Shown here piece by piece: positions 1 to 7,655 of a stretch of DNA of 20,877 bases (position 1 is its first letter; every line of letters starts with the position of its first letter). A program made the position numbers and the translations under genes. Below the pieces are notes generated by a model. That model saw only the letters and a list, made by a program, of their open reading frames with translations. It had not been told where the DNA came from and made no database searches. This stretch comes from Bacilli bacterium. GTDB lineage: Bacteria; Bacillota_I; Bacilli_A; RF39; UBA660. Location of the stretch: assembly GCA_016296435.1 (NCBI GenBank), contig JAEDJI010000011.1, positions 1-20,877 of the forward strand. The letters run 5' to 3'.

Positions 1-5
1 ATAAT

Positions 6-35
6 GGTAAGTTAATTTATATCTTACCTTTTTTT
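6..35 (+). terminator. Intrinsic terminator of the gene upstream of the window
   Basis: GGTAAG (6-11) pairs with CTTACC (23-28), with two or three further A-T pairs possible inside, and a run of T follows. It lies before rsmA, so it probably ends a gene outside the window. In B. subtilis the rsmA neighbour is rnmV, but that gene cannot be seen here. Confidence 0.65.
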
Positions 36-76
36 ATTTAAAAAAAAGTGTTATTATGTATGTGGAGGTATTCTTT

Positions 77-892
77 ATGTTAAAAGAATTTAATTTTAAA
101 AAAAAGTATGGTCAAAATTTTTTAATTGATAAAAATATTGTTAATAAGATAGTAAATAGTTTTGAAATTTTACCTGATTCTTTGGTTATAGAAATTGGTT
201 GTGGAGATGGAAGACTTACTAGTGAATTATGTAAAAAGTTTGATTTTGTTTTGGGATATGAAATTGATTTTGATATTAAGGACAAACTTATTAATAATCT
301 TAGTTTTTTTGATAATTTTGAAATTATATTTGATGATTTTTTGAATAGAAATTTAGTTTGTGATTTAGATAGTTTTACTTATTCTAATATTTATGTTGTA
401 GCTAATTTACCTTATTATGTTACTACTGCGATTATTGAAAAATTGATTTCTTCTGGTATTGATTTTATTTTTATGAATTTTATGGTTCAAAATGAAGTTG
501 CTGATAGATTTACTGCAAAGGTTGGTACTAAAGAATATAATTCTTTAACTGTCTTTTTAAATTACAAATATGATGTTAAAAAGTTATTTATGGTTAATAG
601 AAAATGCTTTTATCCTGTTCCGAATGTTGATAGCGCTGTTGTTTGCTTTAAAAAGAAAAATATTGATTATGGTGTTTTAAATGAAGAATTATTTTTTAAG
701 TTAATTAGAGATTCATTTAGATTTAAACGCAAGACTTTGAAGAATAATCTTTCTATGTATGATCTTAAAGTAATTTCTGATGTTCTTAAAAAATATAATT
801 TAGATTTAAGCGTTAGAGCTGAACAACTTAATATAGATATTTTTTGTGATATTTCTAATGCTTTGAATAAGGAGAAAAAATATGAAAAATAA
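77..892 (+). CDS. rsmA: 16S rRNA dimethyladenosine transferase RsmA (KsgA)
   Basis: SAM-dependent methyltransferase that dimethylates two adjacent adenines near the 3' end of 16S rRNA late in 30S assembly. The N-terminus has the family KKYGQNFL signature. SAM-binding motif I is EIGCGDGR (about residues 39-46) and the catalytic NLPYY motif is at 110-114. A later FYPVPNVDSAVV segment is also typical, and 271 residues is a normal length. An in-frame ATG at 56 is rejected because TGGAGG at 63-68 sits 8 nt before the ATG at 77. The last 11 nt overlap the sortase gene that follows, so the two are probably co-transcribed. The gene order rsmA-(sortase)-yabG-veg matches the B. subtilis origin region apart from the insertion. 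Confidence 0.96.
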   Translation: MLKEFNFKKKYGQNFLIDKNIVNKIVNSFEILPDSLVIEIGCGDGRLTSELCKKFDFVLGYEIDFDIKDKLINNLSFFDNFEIIFDDFLNRNLVCDLDSFTYSNIYVVANLPYYVTTAIIEKLISSGIDFIFMNFMVQNEVADRFTAKVGTKEYNSLTVFLNYKYDVKKLFMVNRKCFYPVPNVDSAVVCFKKKNIDYGVLNEELFFKLIRDSFRFKRKTLKNNLSMYDLKVISDVLKKYNLDLSVRAEQLNIDIFCDISNALNKEKKYEK

Positions 893-1733
893 TGTTGATA
901 AAAAGAGTATTGTAAGAAAGAAGAAAATCAAATTGATATTAATTAGTTTTTTATTTGTCTTATTTACTATTGGCCTTATTGTTAGTTTACTTGAAATATT
1001 TTTTTGGAGTAACGATAATAAAAATATTTTAAAATTATCAGATGACATAAGTAAAAACACTGATATTAAAATGGTTGATGATGATAAAGGTACAGAAATT
1101 ATAGAAGATGAGTCATTAAAAAATGATAAAAATAATGTTTATTGGCAATTTATAAAAATGCCTTTGATTGATGTTGATATTGAAAAACTTATTGAACAAA
1201 ATGATGATACTGTAGGTTGGATTAATGTCAATAACACAAATATTAATTATCCTTTTATGCAAACTAATGACAACAAATATTATTTAACACATGCTTTTGA
1301 TAAGAGTTGGAATGATGCTGGATGGTTATTTTTAGATTATAGAAATAGCAAGGATTTCTCGGGACGAAATAACATTATTTATGGTCATTCTAGATTAGAT
1401 AAGACAATGTTTGGTTCTTTACATAATGTTCTTTCTAATGATTGGTATACTGATAAAAGTAATCATGTTATTAGGTTATCTACTCAGATCGAAAATACTA
1501 TGTGGCAAGTTTTTTCTGTTTATAAAATTCCTGAGGAGACTTATTATATAACTACTGATTTTAGTAATGATACTGATTATTCTAGGTTTTTAAAAAAGAT
1601 CAAATCTAGAAGTGTTCATAATTTTGGAGTTAATGTTTCATCAAGTGATAAGATTCTCACTCTTAGTACATGTTCTTCAAATAATAAACGTCTAGTTGTT
1701 CATGCTAAATTAATTAAAAGGAGTTATAAATAA
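882..1733 (+). CDS. Class B sortase (membrane-anchored transpeptidase)
   Basis: Cysteine transpeptidase that would attach a surface protein to peptidoglycan outside the membrane. A basic cytoplasmic N-terminus (1-17) is followed by one membrane segment (about 18-42) and a linker. The catalytic domain runs from about 100. It shows VGWINVNNTNINYP, typical of class B, then catalytic His169 (YGHS), Cys264 (TLSTC) and Arg270 (KRLVVHAKL), so the triad is intact. The start has AAGGAG upstream (868-873) and overlaps the rsmA end by 11 nt. No partner substrate sits beside it. The nearest sorting-signal protein is the adhesin at 7875, which has its own sortase. No clear terminator follows before yabG. 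I do not name it srtB because orthology cannot be shown here. Confidence 0.9.
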   Translation: MKNNVDKKSIVRKKKIKLILISFLFVLFTIGLIVSLLEIFFWSNDNKNILKLSDDISKNTDIKMVDDDKGTEIIEDESLKNDKNNVYWQFIKMPLIDVDIEKLIEQNDDTVGWINVNNTNINYPFMQTNDNKYYLTHAFDKSWNDAGWLFLDYRNSKDFSGRNNIIYGHSRLDKTMFGSLHNVLSNDWYTDKSNHVIRLSTQIENTMWQVFSVYKIPEETYYITTDFSNDTDYSRFLKKIKSRSVHNFGVNVSSSDKILTLSTCSSNNKRLVVHAKLIKRSYK

Positions 1734-1735
1734 TT

Positions 1736-1765
1736 TGTTATTTTATTAAATATTTGGCATATAAT
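1736..1765 (+). promoter_or_regulatory. Candidate promoter for yabG-veg, sigma-E-like or sigma-A-like
   Basis: CATATAAT (1758-1765) matches the sigma-E -10 consensus CATACAHT at 7 of 8 positions and also contains a perfect sigma-A TATAAT. TGTTATT (1736-1742), 15 bp upstream, matches the sigma-E -35 KMATATT at 5 of 7. B. subtilis yabG is a late mother-cell gene under sigma-K, whose -10 is similar, so which sigma factor acts here is open. The Shine-Dalgarno begins only 5 nt after TATAAT. Confidence 0.45.
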
Positions 1766-1782
1766 TTTTTGGAGATGATTAT

Positions 1783-2577
1783 ATGCTTTTTAATATTGGT
1801 GATTTAGTTACTAGGAAATCGCATAACAATGATACTGTTTTTAAAATTGTTAGTATATCTAATGACATAGTTATTTTAAAGGGCCTTAACATTAGATTGA
1901 TGGCGGATGCTGTTGTTTCTGATTTAGTTCATTGTGTAGATTGTGAAAATGATTTGATTTTGGATGATGATAAGCTAACTGATCGAATTATTTCTTTCTC
2001 TGAGTTGGACCGTGACGAGTATTTTTATTTGCCAGGAAAGATTTTACATATTGATGCTGATGATGATTATTTAAAACGATGTATGAATCTTTATAAGAAA
2101 CTTAATATATTGTCTTATGGAGTTGTGGTAAATGAAAAAGATATGGCTGATCAAATTACTAAATATTTAAATGAAACTAATCCTGATATATTGGTTATTA
2201 CTGGACATGATGCTTATTATGATAAAAACAATAGTGATATTTTAAGTAATTCTAATTATAAAAATAGTATTAATTTTATTAAAACAGTTATTAATGCTAG
2301 AAAGTATGAAAATGATCATGAAAAACTTATTATAATAGCAGGTGCTTGTCAATCAAATTATGAAGAGTTAATTAAGGCGGGTGCTAATTTTGCTAGCAGT
2401 CCAAAAAGGATAAATATACATGCACTTGATCCTGCAATTATTGCTAGTAGTGTAAGTTTATCAAATAGGAATAAGCCTATAGATTTGATTGAAATTTTAC
2501 AAAAAACTAAGTATGGAACAGATGGAATAGGTGGGATAATAACTAATGGTACTATGTATGTGGGGTATCCTAGATGA
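1783..2577 (+). CDS. yabG: Sporulation-specific cysteine protease YabG
   Basis: Mother-cell protease of peptidase family U57 that trims spore coat and cortex-associated proteins during spore maturation. An N-terminal beta-rich region (1-60, FNIGDLVTRKSHNNDTVFKI) precedes the protease domain. Visible family landmarks are ITGHD with His142, AGACQSNYEEL with Cys189, and ASSPKRINIHALDP (205-217). The His-Cys spacing of 47 is close to that of the two catalytic residues reported for B. subtilis YabG. At 264 residues it is slightly short but complete. GGAGATGA (1771-1778) precedes the ATG. It overlaps veg by 4 nt (ATGA), so the two are translationally coupled, as neighbours also are in B. subtilis. 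Its presence is one of the best signs of sporulation ancestry. Confidence 0.93.
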   Translation: MLFNIGDLVTRKSHNNDTVFKIVSISNDIVILKGLNIRLMADAVVSDLVHCVDCENDLILDDDKLTDRIISFSELDRDEYFYLPGKILHIDADDDYLKRCMNLYKKLNILSYGVVVNEKDMADQITKYLNETNPDILVITGHDAYYDKNNSDILSNSNYKNSINFIKTVINARKYENDHEKLIIIAGACQSNYEELIKAGANFASSPKRINIHALDPAIIASSVSLSNRNKPIDLIEILQKTKYGTDGIGGIITNGTMYVGYPR

Positions 2578-2792
2578 CAATAGAAAAGATTAGGAATAAT
2601 ATTGCTTCTTGTATTGGAAAAGAATATTTATTTAAGGTTAATGGTTCTAGAAATCAGACTGAGAAATTTTATGGTATTATTACTAATGTTTATAAATTTA
2701 TTTTCTTAATAAAATGTTCTAATGGTATAGTTAAATCTTTTTCTTACTCTGATGTTTTAATTGGTAATATTGAATTTGTTTCTATTTCTTAA
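2574..2792 (+). CDS. veg: Veg-family protein
   Basis: Small protein of the Veg family (DUF1021). In B. subtilis, Veg is abundant in growing cells and linked to biofilm gene control and spore outgrowth; the mechanism is unclear. The sequence follows the family pattern: an N-terminal helix ending IGKEYLFKVNGSRNQTEKFYGII, then beta strands TNVYKFIFLIKC and a closing FSYSDVLIGNIEF. At 72 residues it is slightly shorter than the roughly 86-residue B. subtilis protein and lacks its C-terminal tail. The ATG overlaps the yabG stop as ATGA, and this yabG-veg order is conserved. No intrinsic terminator with a T run follows; a 12-bp palindrome lies 29 nt downstream. Confidence 0.88.
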   Translation: MTIEKIRNNIASCIGKEYLFKVNGSRNQTEKFYGIITNVYKFIFLIKCSNGIVKSFSYSDVLIGNIEFVSIS

Positions 2793-2821
2793 TTATTTTA
2801 ATTTTTTTATTTCATTTGTTA

Positions 2822-2849
2822 TTTACAATATTTGGTAAAATATTGTAAA
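2822..2849. repeat. Perfect 12-bp inverted repeat between veg and spoVG
   Basis: TTTACAATATTT (2822-2833) and AAATATTGTAAA (2838-2849) are exact reverse complements around a 4-nt centre (GGTA). No T run follows on either strand, so it is not a standard intrinsic terminator. It ends 17 bp upstream of the spoVG -35. It could be an operator or an mRNA 3'-end hairpin for veg; I do not recognise the site. Confidence 0.75.
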
Positions 2850-2866
2850 AATAATTGTCAATAATA

Positions 2867-2895
2867 TTGATTTTTTATTCTCTATACTATACAAT
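2867..2895 (+). promoter_or_regulatory. Sigma-A-type promoter of spoVG
   Basis: TTGATT (2867-2872), a 17-bp spacer and TACAAT (2890-2895). A 10-bp direct repeat, CAATAATATT, overlaps both ends (2859-2868 and 2892-2901). B. subtilis spoVG uses sigma-H, but I do not see a clear sigma-H site here. Transcription would start near 2902, giving a leader of about 35 nt. Confidence 0.6.
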
Positions 2896-2936
2896 AATAT
2901 TAGGAGCGGTTGGCTTCATAAAGGAGGAACTAAAAG

Positions 2937-3194
2937 ATGAAAATTACATCAGTAAATGTACGTAAAGTTGAAAAAGAAGGATCTCGTATGAAAGGAATTG
3001 CATCAGTTTTAATCGATGATTGTTTTGCAATTCATGATATTCGTATAATTGAAGGAGATAATGGATTATTTATAGCTATGCCTAGCAGAAAGACTGCAAA
3101 TGGTGGATATCGTGATATAGCACATCCAATTAATCCTGAAACTCGTGCATTATTTGAAGAAGCTATTTTAGAAGCATATAAAACTGCTGAATAA
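2937..3194 (+). CDS. spoVG: Septation / RNA-binding regulator SpoVG
   Basis: SpoVG is a small nucleic-acid-binding regulator that affects asymmetric septation in sporulating bacilli and virulence or envelope genes in others. The protein matches the family end to end: [42 protein letters not shown] and [13 protein letters not shown]. It has 85 residues, without the acidic C-terminal tail of longer homologues. AAAGGAGGA precedes the ATG. It is a single-gene unit with its own promoter (2867-2895) and terminator (3206-3230). In B. subtilis purR, yabJ, sspF and ispE separate veg from spoVG; here they are absent. Confidence 0.97.
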   Translation: MKITSVNVRKVEKEGSRMKGIASVLIDDCFAIHDIRIIEGDNGLFIAMPSRKTANGGYRDIAHPINPETRALFEEAILEAYKTAE

Positions 3195-3205
3195 TATAGT
3201 ATCTT

Positions 3206-3230
3206 ACACACTTTTTAGTGTGTTTTTTTT
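3206..3230 (+). terminator. Intrinsic terminator of spoVG
   Basis: ACACACT (3206-3212) pairs with AGTGTGT (3217-3223) around TTTT, followed by eight T. It lies 11 nt past the spoVG stop and, unlike most terminators in this window, does not contain the stop codon. Confidence 0.9.
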
Positions 3231-3257
3231 CATATTTATTTTAATTTTGCATATTCT
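3230..3257 (+). promoter_or_regulatory. Possible sigma-E promoter of yabP-yabQ
   Basis: TCATATT (3230-3236) fits the sigma-E -35 consensus KMATATT fully. CATATTCT (3250-3257) fits the -10 CATACAHT at 6 of 8, but the spacer is 13 rather than 14-15 bp. B. subtilis yabP and yabQ are sigma-E genes, which makes the site plausible. The leader would be about 78 nt. Confidence 0.35.
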
Positions 3258-3341
3258 TTATTAAGATGATAGTCTGAAAAATAATTATATTTTTGATGAC
3301 TGTGTATGATTCAAATAAAATGAAAGGAATGTGAAATTAGT

Positions 3342-3623
3342 ATGAAAGATAATATAAGTTATAATCATAGTATTAGTATTAATGAGAGAAATAGTATTCA
3401 TATTACTGGGGTTTTAAAGGTTGATAGTTTTGATGATGAGGAATTTTTACTTGAAACAAATATGGGTTTTTTAGCTATTAAAGGAGAAAACCTTGAACTT
3501 ATAAGATTAGATACTAAAGATTGTGTTGTTTCTATAAAGGGTTTAATTATTAGTATGAGTTATATAGATGATTTAAAAAAATCAAGTAAACAGTCTTCTT
3601 TTTTTGAAAAGGTTTTTAAATGA
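3342..3623 (+). CDS. yabP: Spore protein YabP
   Basis: YabP-family protein (related to YqfC), made in the mother cell and needed for normal spore coat and cortex formation in B. subtilis. It has 93 residues, close to the family length. The pattern of short beta strands is typical: SISINERNSIHITGVLKVDSF, FLLETNMGFLAIKG, LELIRLDTKDCVVSIKGLI. There is no signal peptide or membrane segment. It has a Shine-Dalgarno-like AAAGGAATG upstream, and its stop overlaps the yabQ start (ATGA), as expected for a yabPQ pair. Confidence 0.88.
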   Translation: MKDNISYNHSISINERNSIHITGVLKVDSFDDEEFLLETNMGFLAIKGENLELIRLDTKDCVVSIKGLIISMSYIDDLKKSSKQSSFFEKVFK

Positions 3624-3910
3624 GTTTAAGACTTCAATTTTTTACTTTTCTTTTTATTTTTTTTTATAGTTTTTTATTTTGTATATTATTTATGCTTTTA
3701 AAAAAGAAATTAATTTATTATAAAGTATTATTTAGATTTTTATATAACTTATTTTTTATGTTGTTTTATACTTTTATTTTTTTATTTTTTATTATCAAAA
3801 TAAATAATGGTATTTTAAATTTTTATTATATTTTTTTCTTTTTGTTAGGAATAATTCTATCATGTTTAATTATTAATTTTTTTATTAGACACTTGAAGTG
3901 TAAACTTTAG
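3620..3910 (+). CDS. yabQ: Spore membrane protein YabQ (short form)
   Basis: Integral membrane protein required for spore cortex formation. It starts MSLRLQFFTFLF, like the family, and has about three hydrophobic segments (roughly 5-27, 36-58 and 66-90). KINNGILNFYYIFFFLLG (about 59-77) matches the conserved NNGE-RFY-FLA-LLG stretch of YabQ. At 96 residues it is about half the B. subtilis length, but the missing part is the less conserved C-terminus. It is coupled to yabP by a 4-nt overlap and followed 76 nt later by divIC, as in B. subtilis. The last seven codons and the stop lie inside the terminator hairpin. Confidence 0.85.
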   Translation: MSLRLQFFTFLFIFFYSFLFCILFMLLKKKLIYYKVLFRFLYNLFFMLFYTFIFLFFIIKINNGILNFYYIFFFLLGIILSCLIINFFIRHLKCKL

Positions 3911-3920
3911 TGTTTTTTTT
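3889..3920 (+). terminator. Intrinsic terminator overlapping the yabQ stop
   Basis: ACACT (3889-3893), a bulged T, then GAAGT (3895-3899) pair with ACTTT-AGTGT (3904-3913) around GTAA. A T run reaches 3920. The yabQ TAG (3908-3910) is in the 3' arm. Confidence 0.75.
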
Positions 3921-3928
3921 TCTAACTT

Positions 3929-3957
3929 ATTGAATATTTTCTTGTCTTTTGCTATTA
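3929..3957 (+). promoter_or_regulatory. Sigma-A promoter of divIC
   Basis: TTGAAT (3929-3934), a 17-bp spacer and TATTAT (3952-3957), directly after the yabQ terminator. The predicted start, near 3964, gives a leader of about 23 nt. Confidence 0.65.
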
Positions 3958-3986
3958 TTTATGGTAGAGAGTAGGTGACTGATATA

Positions 3987-4283
3987 ATGGCAAAAAAAAG
4001 AAAAAGAGTAAAGTCTAATTTTAAACGTGCTTTTTTAATTACTGTTTTTTGTTTAGTCACTAATTTTTTTGTTATATCTTATATTGGTGGAACTCTTAAG
4101 AATGTTATTGATCTTAAAAAAGAGCAACAGGAATTGTCTGGGACTTTAGTAGATCTTAAAGAAAAAGAAAAAACATTGAAAGCAGAGGTTAATAAGTTAC
4201 AAGACCCTGATTATATTGCTAAATATGCTAGAGAAAAGTTTATGTATTCGGGAGATGGTGAATATATTATTAGAATTAAATAA
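3987..4283 (+). CDS. divIC: Septum formation initiator DivIC (FtsB family)
   Basis: Bitopic division protein that forms a complex with FtsL and DivIB at the septum. It has a highly basic cytoplasmic N-terminus (KKRKRVKSNFKR), one membrane segment (about 15-34) and an extracellular coiled coil (LKKEQQELSGTLVDLKEKEKTLKAEVNKLQ). It ends with the conserved DPDYIAKYAREKFMYSGDGEYII segment. An in-frame GTG at 3975 is less likely than ATG 3987, because AGGTGA (3973-3978) would then overlap the start. It is 98 residues long. It follows yabPQ as in B. subtilis and has its own promoter and terminator. Confidence 0.93.
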   Translation: MAKKRKRVKSNFKRAFLITVFCLVTNFFVISYIGGTLKNVIDLKKEQQELSGTLVDLKEKEKTLKAEVNKLQDPDYIAKYAREKFMYSGDGEYIIRIK

Positions 4284-4303
4284 TAACTTTGTTATTATTT
4301 TTT
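4278..4303 (+). terminator. Intrinsic terminator containing the divIC stop
   Basis: AAATAATAAC (4278-4287) pairs with GTTATTATTT (4291-4300) around TTT, with a T tract to 4303. The TAA at 4281-4283 lies in the 5' arm. The stem is nearly all A-T. Confidence 0.7.
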
Positions 4304-4305
4304 CG

Positions 4306-4334
4306 TTGAAATTTTTTATATATAATTGTATTAT
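4306..4334 (+). promoter_or_regulatory. Sigma-A promoter of tilS-ftsH
   Basis: TTGAAA (4306-4311), a 17-bp spacer and TATTAT (4329-4334). The Shine-Dalgarno-like TGGTGG begins at 4341, only 6 nt after the -10, so the leader would be about 11 nt. Confidence 0.65.
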
Positions 4335-4351
4335 ATTATTTGGTGGTTTTT

Positions 4352-5671
4352 ATGAATGAAGTTTTTTTGTATTTGGATAGTCTTTTAAAAAGTGATGATG
4401 TTATTGTTGTTGGTTGTTCTGGAGGACCTGATTCTATGGCTCTTCTTAACATACTTATGAAATATAGAAAAAAAATTGGTGTTTCTGTAATTTGTTGTCA
4501 TATTAATCATAATGTTAGGAAAGAGAGTTATGATGAAATGAAGTGGTTAGAAAGTTATTGTCTTTCTAATGATATAGCTTTTGAAGGAATGACTATTGAA
4601 AATTATGGCGAGGATAATTTTGAAAATGAGGCAAGGAATATAAGATATAATTTTTTTGAGGAGATAGTAAAGAAGTACAATGCTAATTATTTAATGACTG
4701 CTCATCATGGAGATGATTTGATAGAAACTATTTTAATGAAAATCGTTAGAGGTTCAAATTTGTCTGGTTATAGTGGTTTTAAAATGTGTGTTAATAAAGA
4801 ATTTTATCAAATTATTAGACCACTTATTTTTACTACAAAAGATGAAATTATTGCATATGATAATAATAATAATATTGATTATGTAATTGATAAGACTAAT
4901 TTTATGGATATTCATACTAGAAATAGATATAGGAGAGTGGTTTTACCATTTCTTAAGAGTGAAGATAAGAATGTACATAAGAAGTTTTTAAAGTATAGTA
5001 ATACATTAATAATGTATGATAATTATATTAATGAACAAATAAAAGAAATAATTGATAATATTTATAATAATCACGTTTTGGATATTGACAGATTTAAGAA
5101 AACAGATGATATTTTTCAAACTAAAATTATTTATTTGATGCTTGAAGATTTTTATCAAGACGATATGATTCTTATCAACGATGTTCATGTTGATTTGATT
5201 ATTAATCTTATTAATTCTAATAGATCTAATGGTTTTGTTAATCTTCCTAATAATGTTAAGGTTGTTAAAAAGTATGATAAATTATATGTTGATTTTGAGA
5301 CAAAGCAAATAGATAATTATGAAATTGAACTTGGAAATAGCGTTATTCTACCTAATAATAAAATTATAGAAAAGGTATTGTTTTTAGATAAAAATGATAA
5401 TTGTTGTTGTAGATTAAATAGTGAAGATATAGTATTACCTATTATTGTTAGGACTAGAAGAGCAGGCGACAAGATTCAGGTTAAAAATATGAATGGTACA
5501 AAGAAAGTAAAAGATATTTTTATTGATTCTAAGGTTCCAATTGCTGAACGTGATAGTTGGCCTATTGTTGTTGATTCTAATGATAATGTTTTATGGATAC
5601 CTGGTATTAAAAAATCTAAGTTTGATATTCCAAAAAATAAAAAGTGTGATATAATATTATGGTATAAATGA
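4352..5671 (+). CDS. tilS: tRNA(Ile)-lysidine synthase TilS
   Basis: ATP-dependent enzyme that joins lysine to C34 of the CAU-anticodon isoleucine tRNA, so that it reads AUA. The N-terminal PP-loop ATPase domain has SGGPDS (23-28), CCHINHNVR (48-56) and AHHGDDLIETILM. A middle tRNA-binding region follows. The C-terminal TilS domain (about 365-439) includes RTRRAGDKI and a WIPGIKKSKF segment. The protein has 439 residues, a normal full length. A TTG in frame at 4340 is rejected in favour of ATG 4352, which has TGGTGG 5 nt upstream. The gene is 16 nt from ftsH. B. subtilis has hprT between the two, which is absent here. Confidence 0.95.
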   Translation: MNEVFLYLDSLLKSDDVIVVGCSGGPDSMALLNILMKYRKKIGVSVICCHINHNVRKESYDEMKWLESYCLSNDIAFEGMTIENYGEDNFENEARNIRYNFFEEIVKKYNANYLMTAHHGDDLIETILMKIVRGSNLSGYSGFKMCVNKEFYQIIRPLIFTTKDEIIAYDNNNNIDYVIDKTNFMDIHTRNRYRRVVLPFLKSEDKNVHKKFLKYSNTLIMYDNYINEQIKEIIDNIYNNHVLDIDRFKKTDDIFQTKIIYLMLEDFYQDDMILINDVHVDLIINLINSNRSNGFVNLPNNVKVVKKYDKLYVDFETKQIDNYEIELGNSVILPNNKIIEKVLFLDKNDNCCCRLNSEDIVLPIIVRTRRAGDKIQVKNMNGTKKVKDIFIDSKVPIAERDSWPIVVDSNDNVLWIPGIKKSKFDIPKNKKCDIILWYK

Positions 5672-5687
5672 AAAGGAGGAAATTTTA

Positions 5688-7637
5688 ATGAAAAATAATG
5701 CTAAAAAAAATGTGCTTCAATATATATCTATATTTATGTTTTTTGCGTTAATCTTTGTTTTATTCAATGTTTTTTCTGCTAAAGAACATGAGTTTACCTA
5801 TGATGAGTTTATTGATAATTTGAATAATGGAAATGTAACAGAACTTAATGTTGTGCCACGTTCTAATTCTTCTGTTTATGAAATAAAAGGTAAGTTATCT
5901 GATTATCAAGATAAGGAAACTTTTACTGTTGACGTTCCTTATTCTGATAGTATTATATCAAGTATAATTGATATTGCTGAGAAGAGTGGTTTGAAGGTCA
6001 CAACTGATAAGAATCCTGAAAATAGTTCTTTGCTTATGATTGTTGTAAATGTATTACCTTTTATAGTATTAGTGGTTCTTGCTTTTTATTTTTTGTCTAA
6101 ACAAGTAGGTAGTAGTTCTAAATCTTTTGATTTTGGCAAGAGCAAAGCAAAACTTCATTCTGATAAAAATAAGGTTACTTTTGATGATGTTGCTGGTTTA
6201 AAAGAGGAAAAAGTTGAAGTCAAAGAGCTTATTGATTTTTTGAAAAATCCAAAGAAGTTTCAAAAGCTTGGCGCTAGAATACCAAAGGGGATCTTATTAG
6301 TTGGGCCTCCAGGTACTGGTAAAACTTTACTTGCACGTGCAGTTGCAGGAGAAGCAAATGTTCCTTTTTACTACATAAGTGGTTCGGATTTTGTTGAACT
6401 TTTTGTAGGAGTAGGTGCTAGTCGTGTAAGGGATATGTTCAAACAAGCTAAACAAACTGCTCCATGTTTAATATTTATTGATGAAATAGATGCTGTAGGT
6501 AGACAAAGAGGTACTGGCTTAGGCGGTGGTCATGATGAAAGAGAACAAACTCTTAATCAATTACTTACAGAAATGGATGGCTTTGGTGCTAATGAAGGAA
6601 TAATTATTATTGCTGCTACTAACAGACCTGATGTTTTAGATCCTGCTCTTCTTAGACCTGGAAGATTTGATAGACAAGTTACTGTTTCTTTACCTGATTT
6701 TAATGAAAGGAAGGAAATACTTAGTGTTCATGCTAAAAATAAGGTTTTAGCTAAAAATGTTACTTTAGATAATTTAGCTAAAAGAACTTCTGGTTTTTCT
6801 GGTGCTGATTTGGAAAACTTACTTAATGAAGCTGCTCTTCTTGCAGTCAGACGTGATAAAAATGAAGTTACTATGGCTGAAATTGACGAAGCTCATGATA
6901 GAGTATTAATGGGTCCTGCTAAAGTTTCTAGAAATATTACAAAGGATGATAAAAAAATTACAGCATATCATGAGGCTGGCCATGTAGTTGCAGGTTTAAA
7001 GCTTGAACGATCTAATATTGTCCAAAAGGTTACTATTATTCCACGAGGTATGGCTGGCGGATATACTAATATTCAAAGTGAAGAAGAAAGGGTACATACT
7101 ACTAAGAGGGAACTTTTAGAAACTATTTCTACTTTACTTGCTGGTCGTGTTACTGAAAGTTTAGTGTTTGATGATATTACTACTGGTGCTTCAAATGATA
7201 TTGAACGTGCTACAAAAATAGCAAGAGCTATGGTTTGTGAATATGGTATGAGTGAACTTGGTCCAATGCAATTGGAACAAAATGAGTCTAGTGTTTTCTT
7301 GGGTAGAGATTATAATAAATCTAGAAATTTCTCTGATCAAGTTGCTTTTGAAATTGATAAAGAAATTAGAAAAATAATAGATGAATGTTATAAGAAGACT
7401 GAGGATATTATTAAAAATAATATGAAACTTGTTGATTTAATTGCAGAAAATCTTGTTAAGTATGAAACTCTTACTAAAGAACAAATTGATTATTTAATAG
7501 AAAATGGTAAAATGAAAGAAGATAAAATAAATGATAATAGTACTTTAGATGAACTTAAAAGTCTTGCTAAGGAGAGAGGAATTAAAGGGTATTCTAAAAT
7601 GACTAAAGATGAATTGAAAAAAGAATTAGAAAAGTAA
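5688..7637 (+). CDS. ftsH: ATP-dependent zinc metalloprotease FtsH with C-terminal Rho-N/SAP-like module
   Basis: Hexameric membrane AAA+ protease that extracts and degrades membrane and short-lived cytosolic proteins. Two membrane segments (about 11-29 and 115-136) flank the extracellular domain. The AAA module has Walker A GPPGTGKT (206-213), Walker B LIFIDEID (261-268) and the second region of homology [19 protein letters not shown] (311-329). The protease domain has zinc motif HEAGH (428-432) and third ligand Asp504 ([10 protein letters not shown]). After the usual end near 608, a short acidic linker leads to residues 618-649. There, [20 protein letters not shown] and a closing KDELKKELE match the Rho-N/SAP-like helix pattern, which I do not know as part of typical FtsH. 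AAAGGAGGA lies 7 nt before the ATG, 16 nt from tilS. Confidence 0.96.
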   Translation: MKNNAKKNVLQYISIFMFFALIFVLFNVFSAKEHEFTYDEFIDNLNNGNVTELNVVPRSNSSVYEIKGKLSDYQDKETFTVDVPYSDSIISSIIDIAEKSGLKVTTDKNPENSSLLMIVVNVLPFIVLVVLAFYFLSKQVGSSSKSFDFGKSKAKLHSDKNKVTFDDVAGLKEEKVEVKELIDFLKNPKKFQKLGARIPKGILLVGPPGTGKTLLARAVAGEANVPFYYISGSDFVELFVGVGASRVRDMFKQAKQTAPCLIFIDEIDAVGRQRGTGLGGGHDEREQTLNQLLTEMDGFGANEGIIIIAATNRPDVLDPALLRPGRFDRQVTVSLPDFNERKEILSVHAKNKVLAKNVTLDNLAKRTSGFSGADLENLLNEAALLAVRRDKNEVTMAEIDEAHDRVLMGPAKVSRNITKDDKKITAYHEAGHVVAGLKLERSNIVQKVTIIPRGMAGGYTNIQSEEERVHTTKRELLETISTLLAGRVTESLVFDDITTGASNDIERATKIARAMVCEYGMSELGPMQLEQNESSVFLGRDYNKSRNFSDQVAFEIDKEIRKIIDECYKKTEDIIKNNMKLVDLIAENLVKYETLTKEQIDYLIENGKMKEDKINDNSTLDELKSLAKERGIKGYSKMTKDELKKELEK

Positions 7638-7655
7638 AATTTTCTAATTTTTTTT
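7624..7655 (+). terminator. Intrinsic terminator containing the ftsH stop
   Basis: AATTAGAAAA (7624-7633) pairs exactly with TTTTCTAATT (7640-7649) around GTAAAA, followed by a T run to 7655. The ftsH TAA (7635-7637) is in the loop and the last codons are in the 5' arm. Confidence 0.85.

Noticed and set aside
806..1060. Minus-strand reading frame across the rsmA-sortase junction
   Set aside because: It lies antisense to two well-supported genes, has low-complexity Leu/Ile/Phe/Lys content and matches no family. Similar antisense frames at 5006-5188, 8124-8399, 10024-10233, 10961-11332, 12709-12975, 14852-15067 and 20429-20656 are rejected for the same reason.
5688..7637. Possible frameshift or second gene at the FtsH C-terminus
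   Set aside because: The frame is continuous from the protease domain to the Rho-N-like tail, with no separate start or Shine-Dalgarno, so the tail is part of FtsH.
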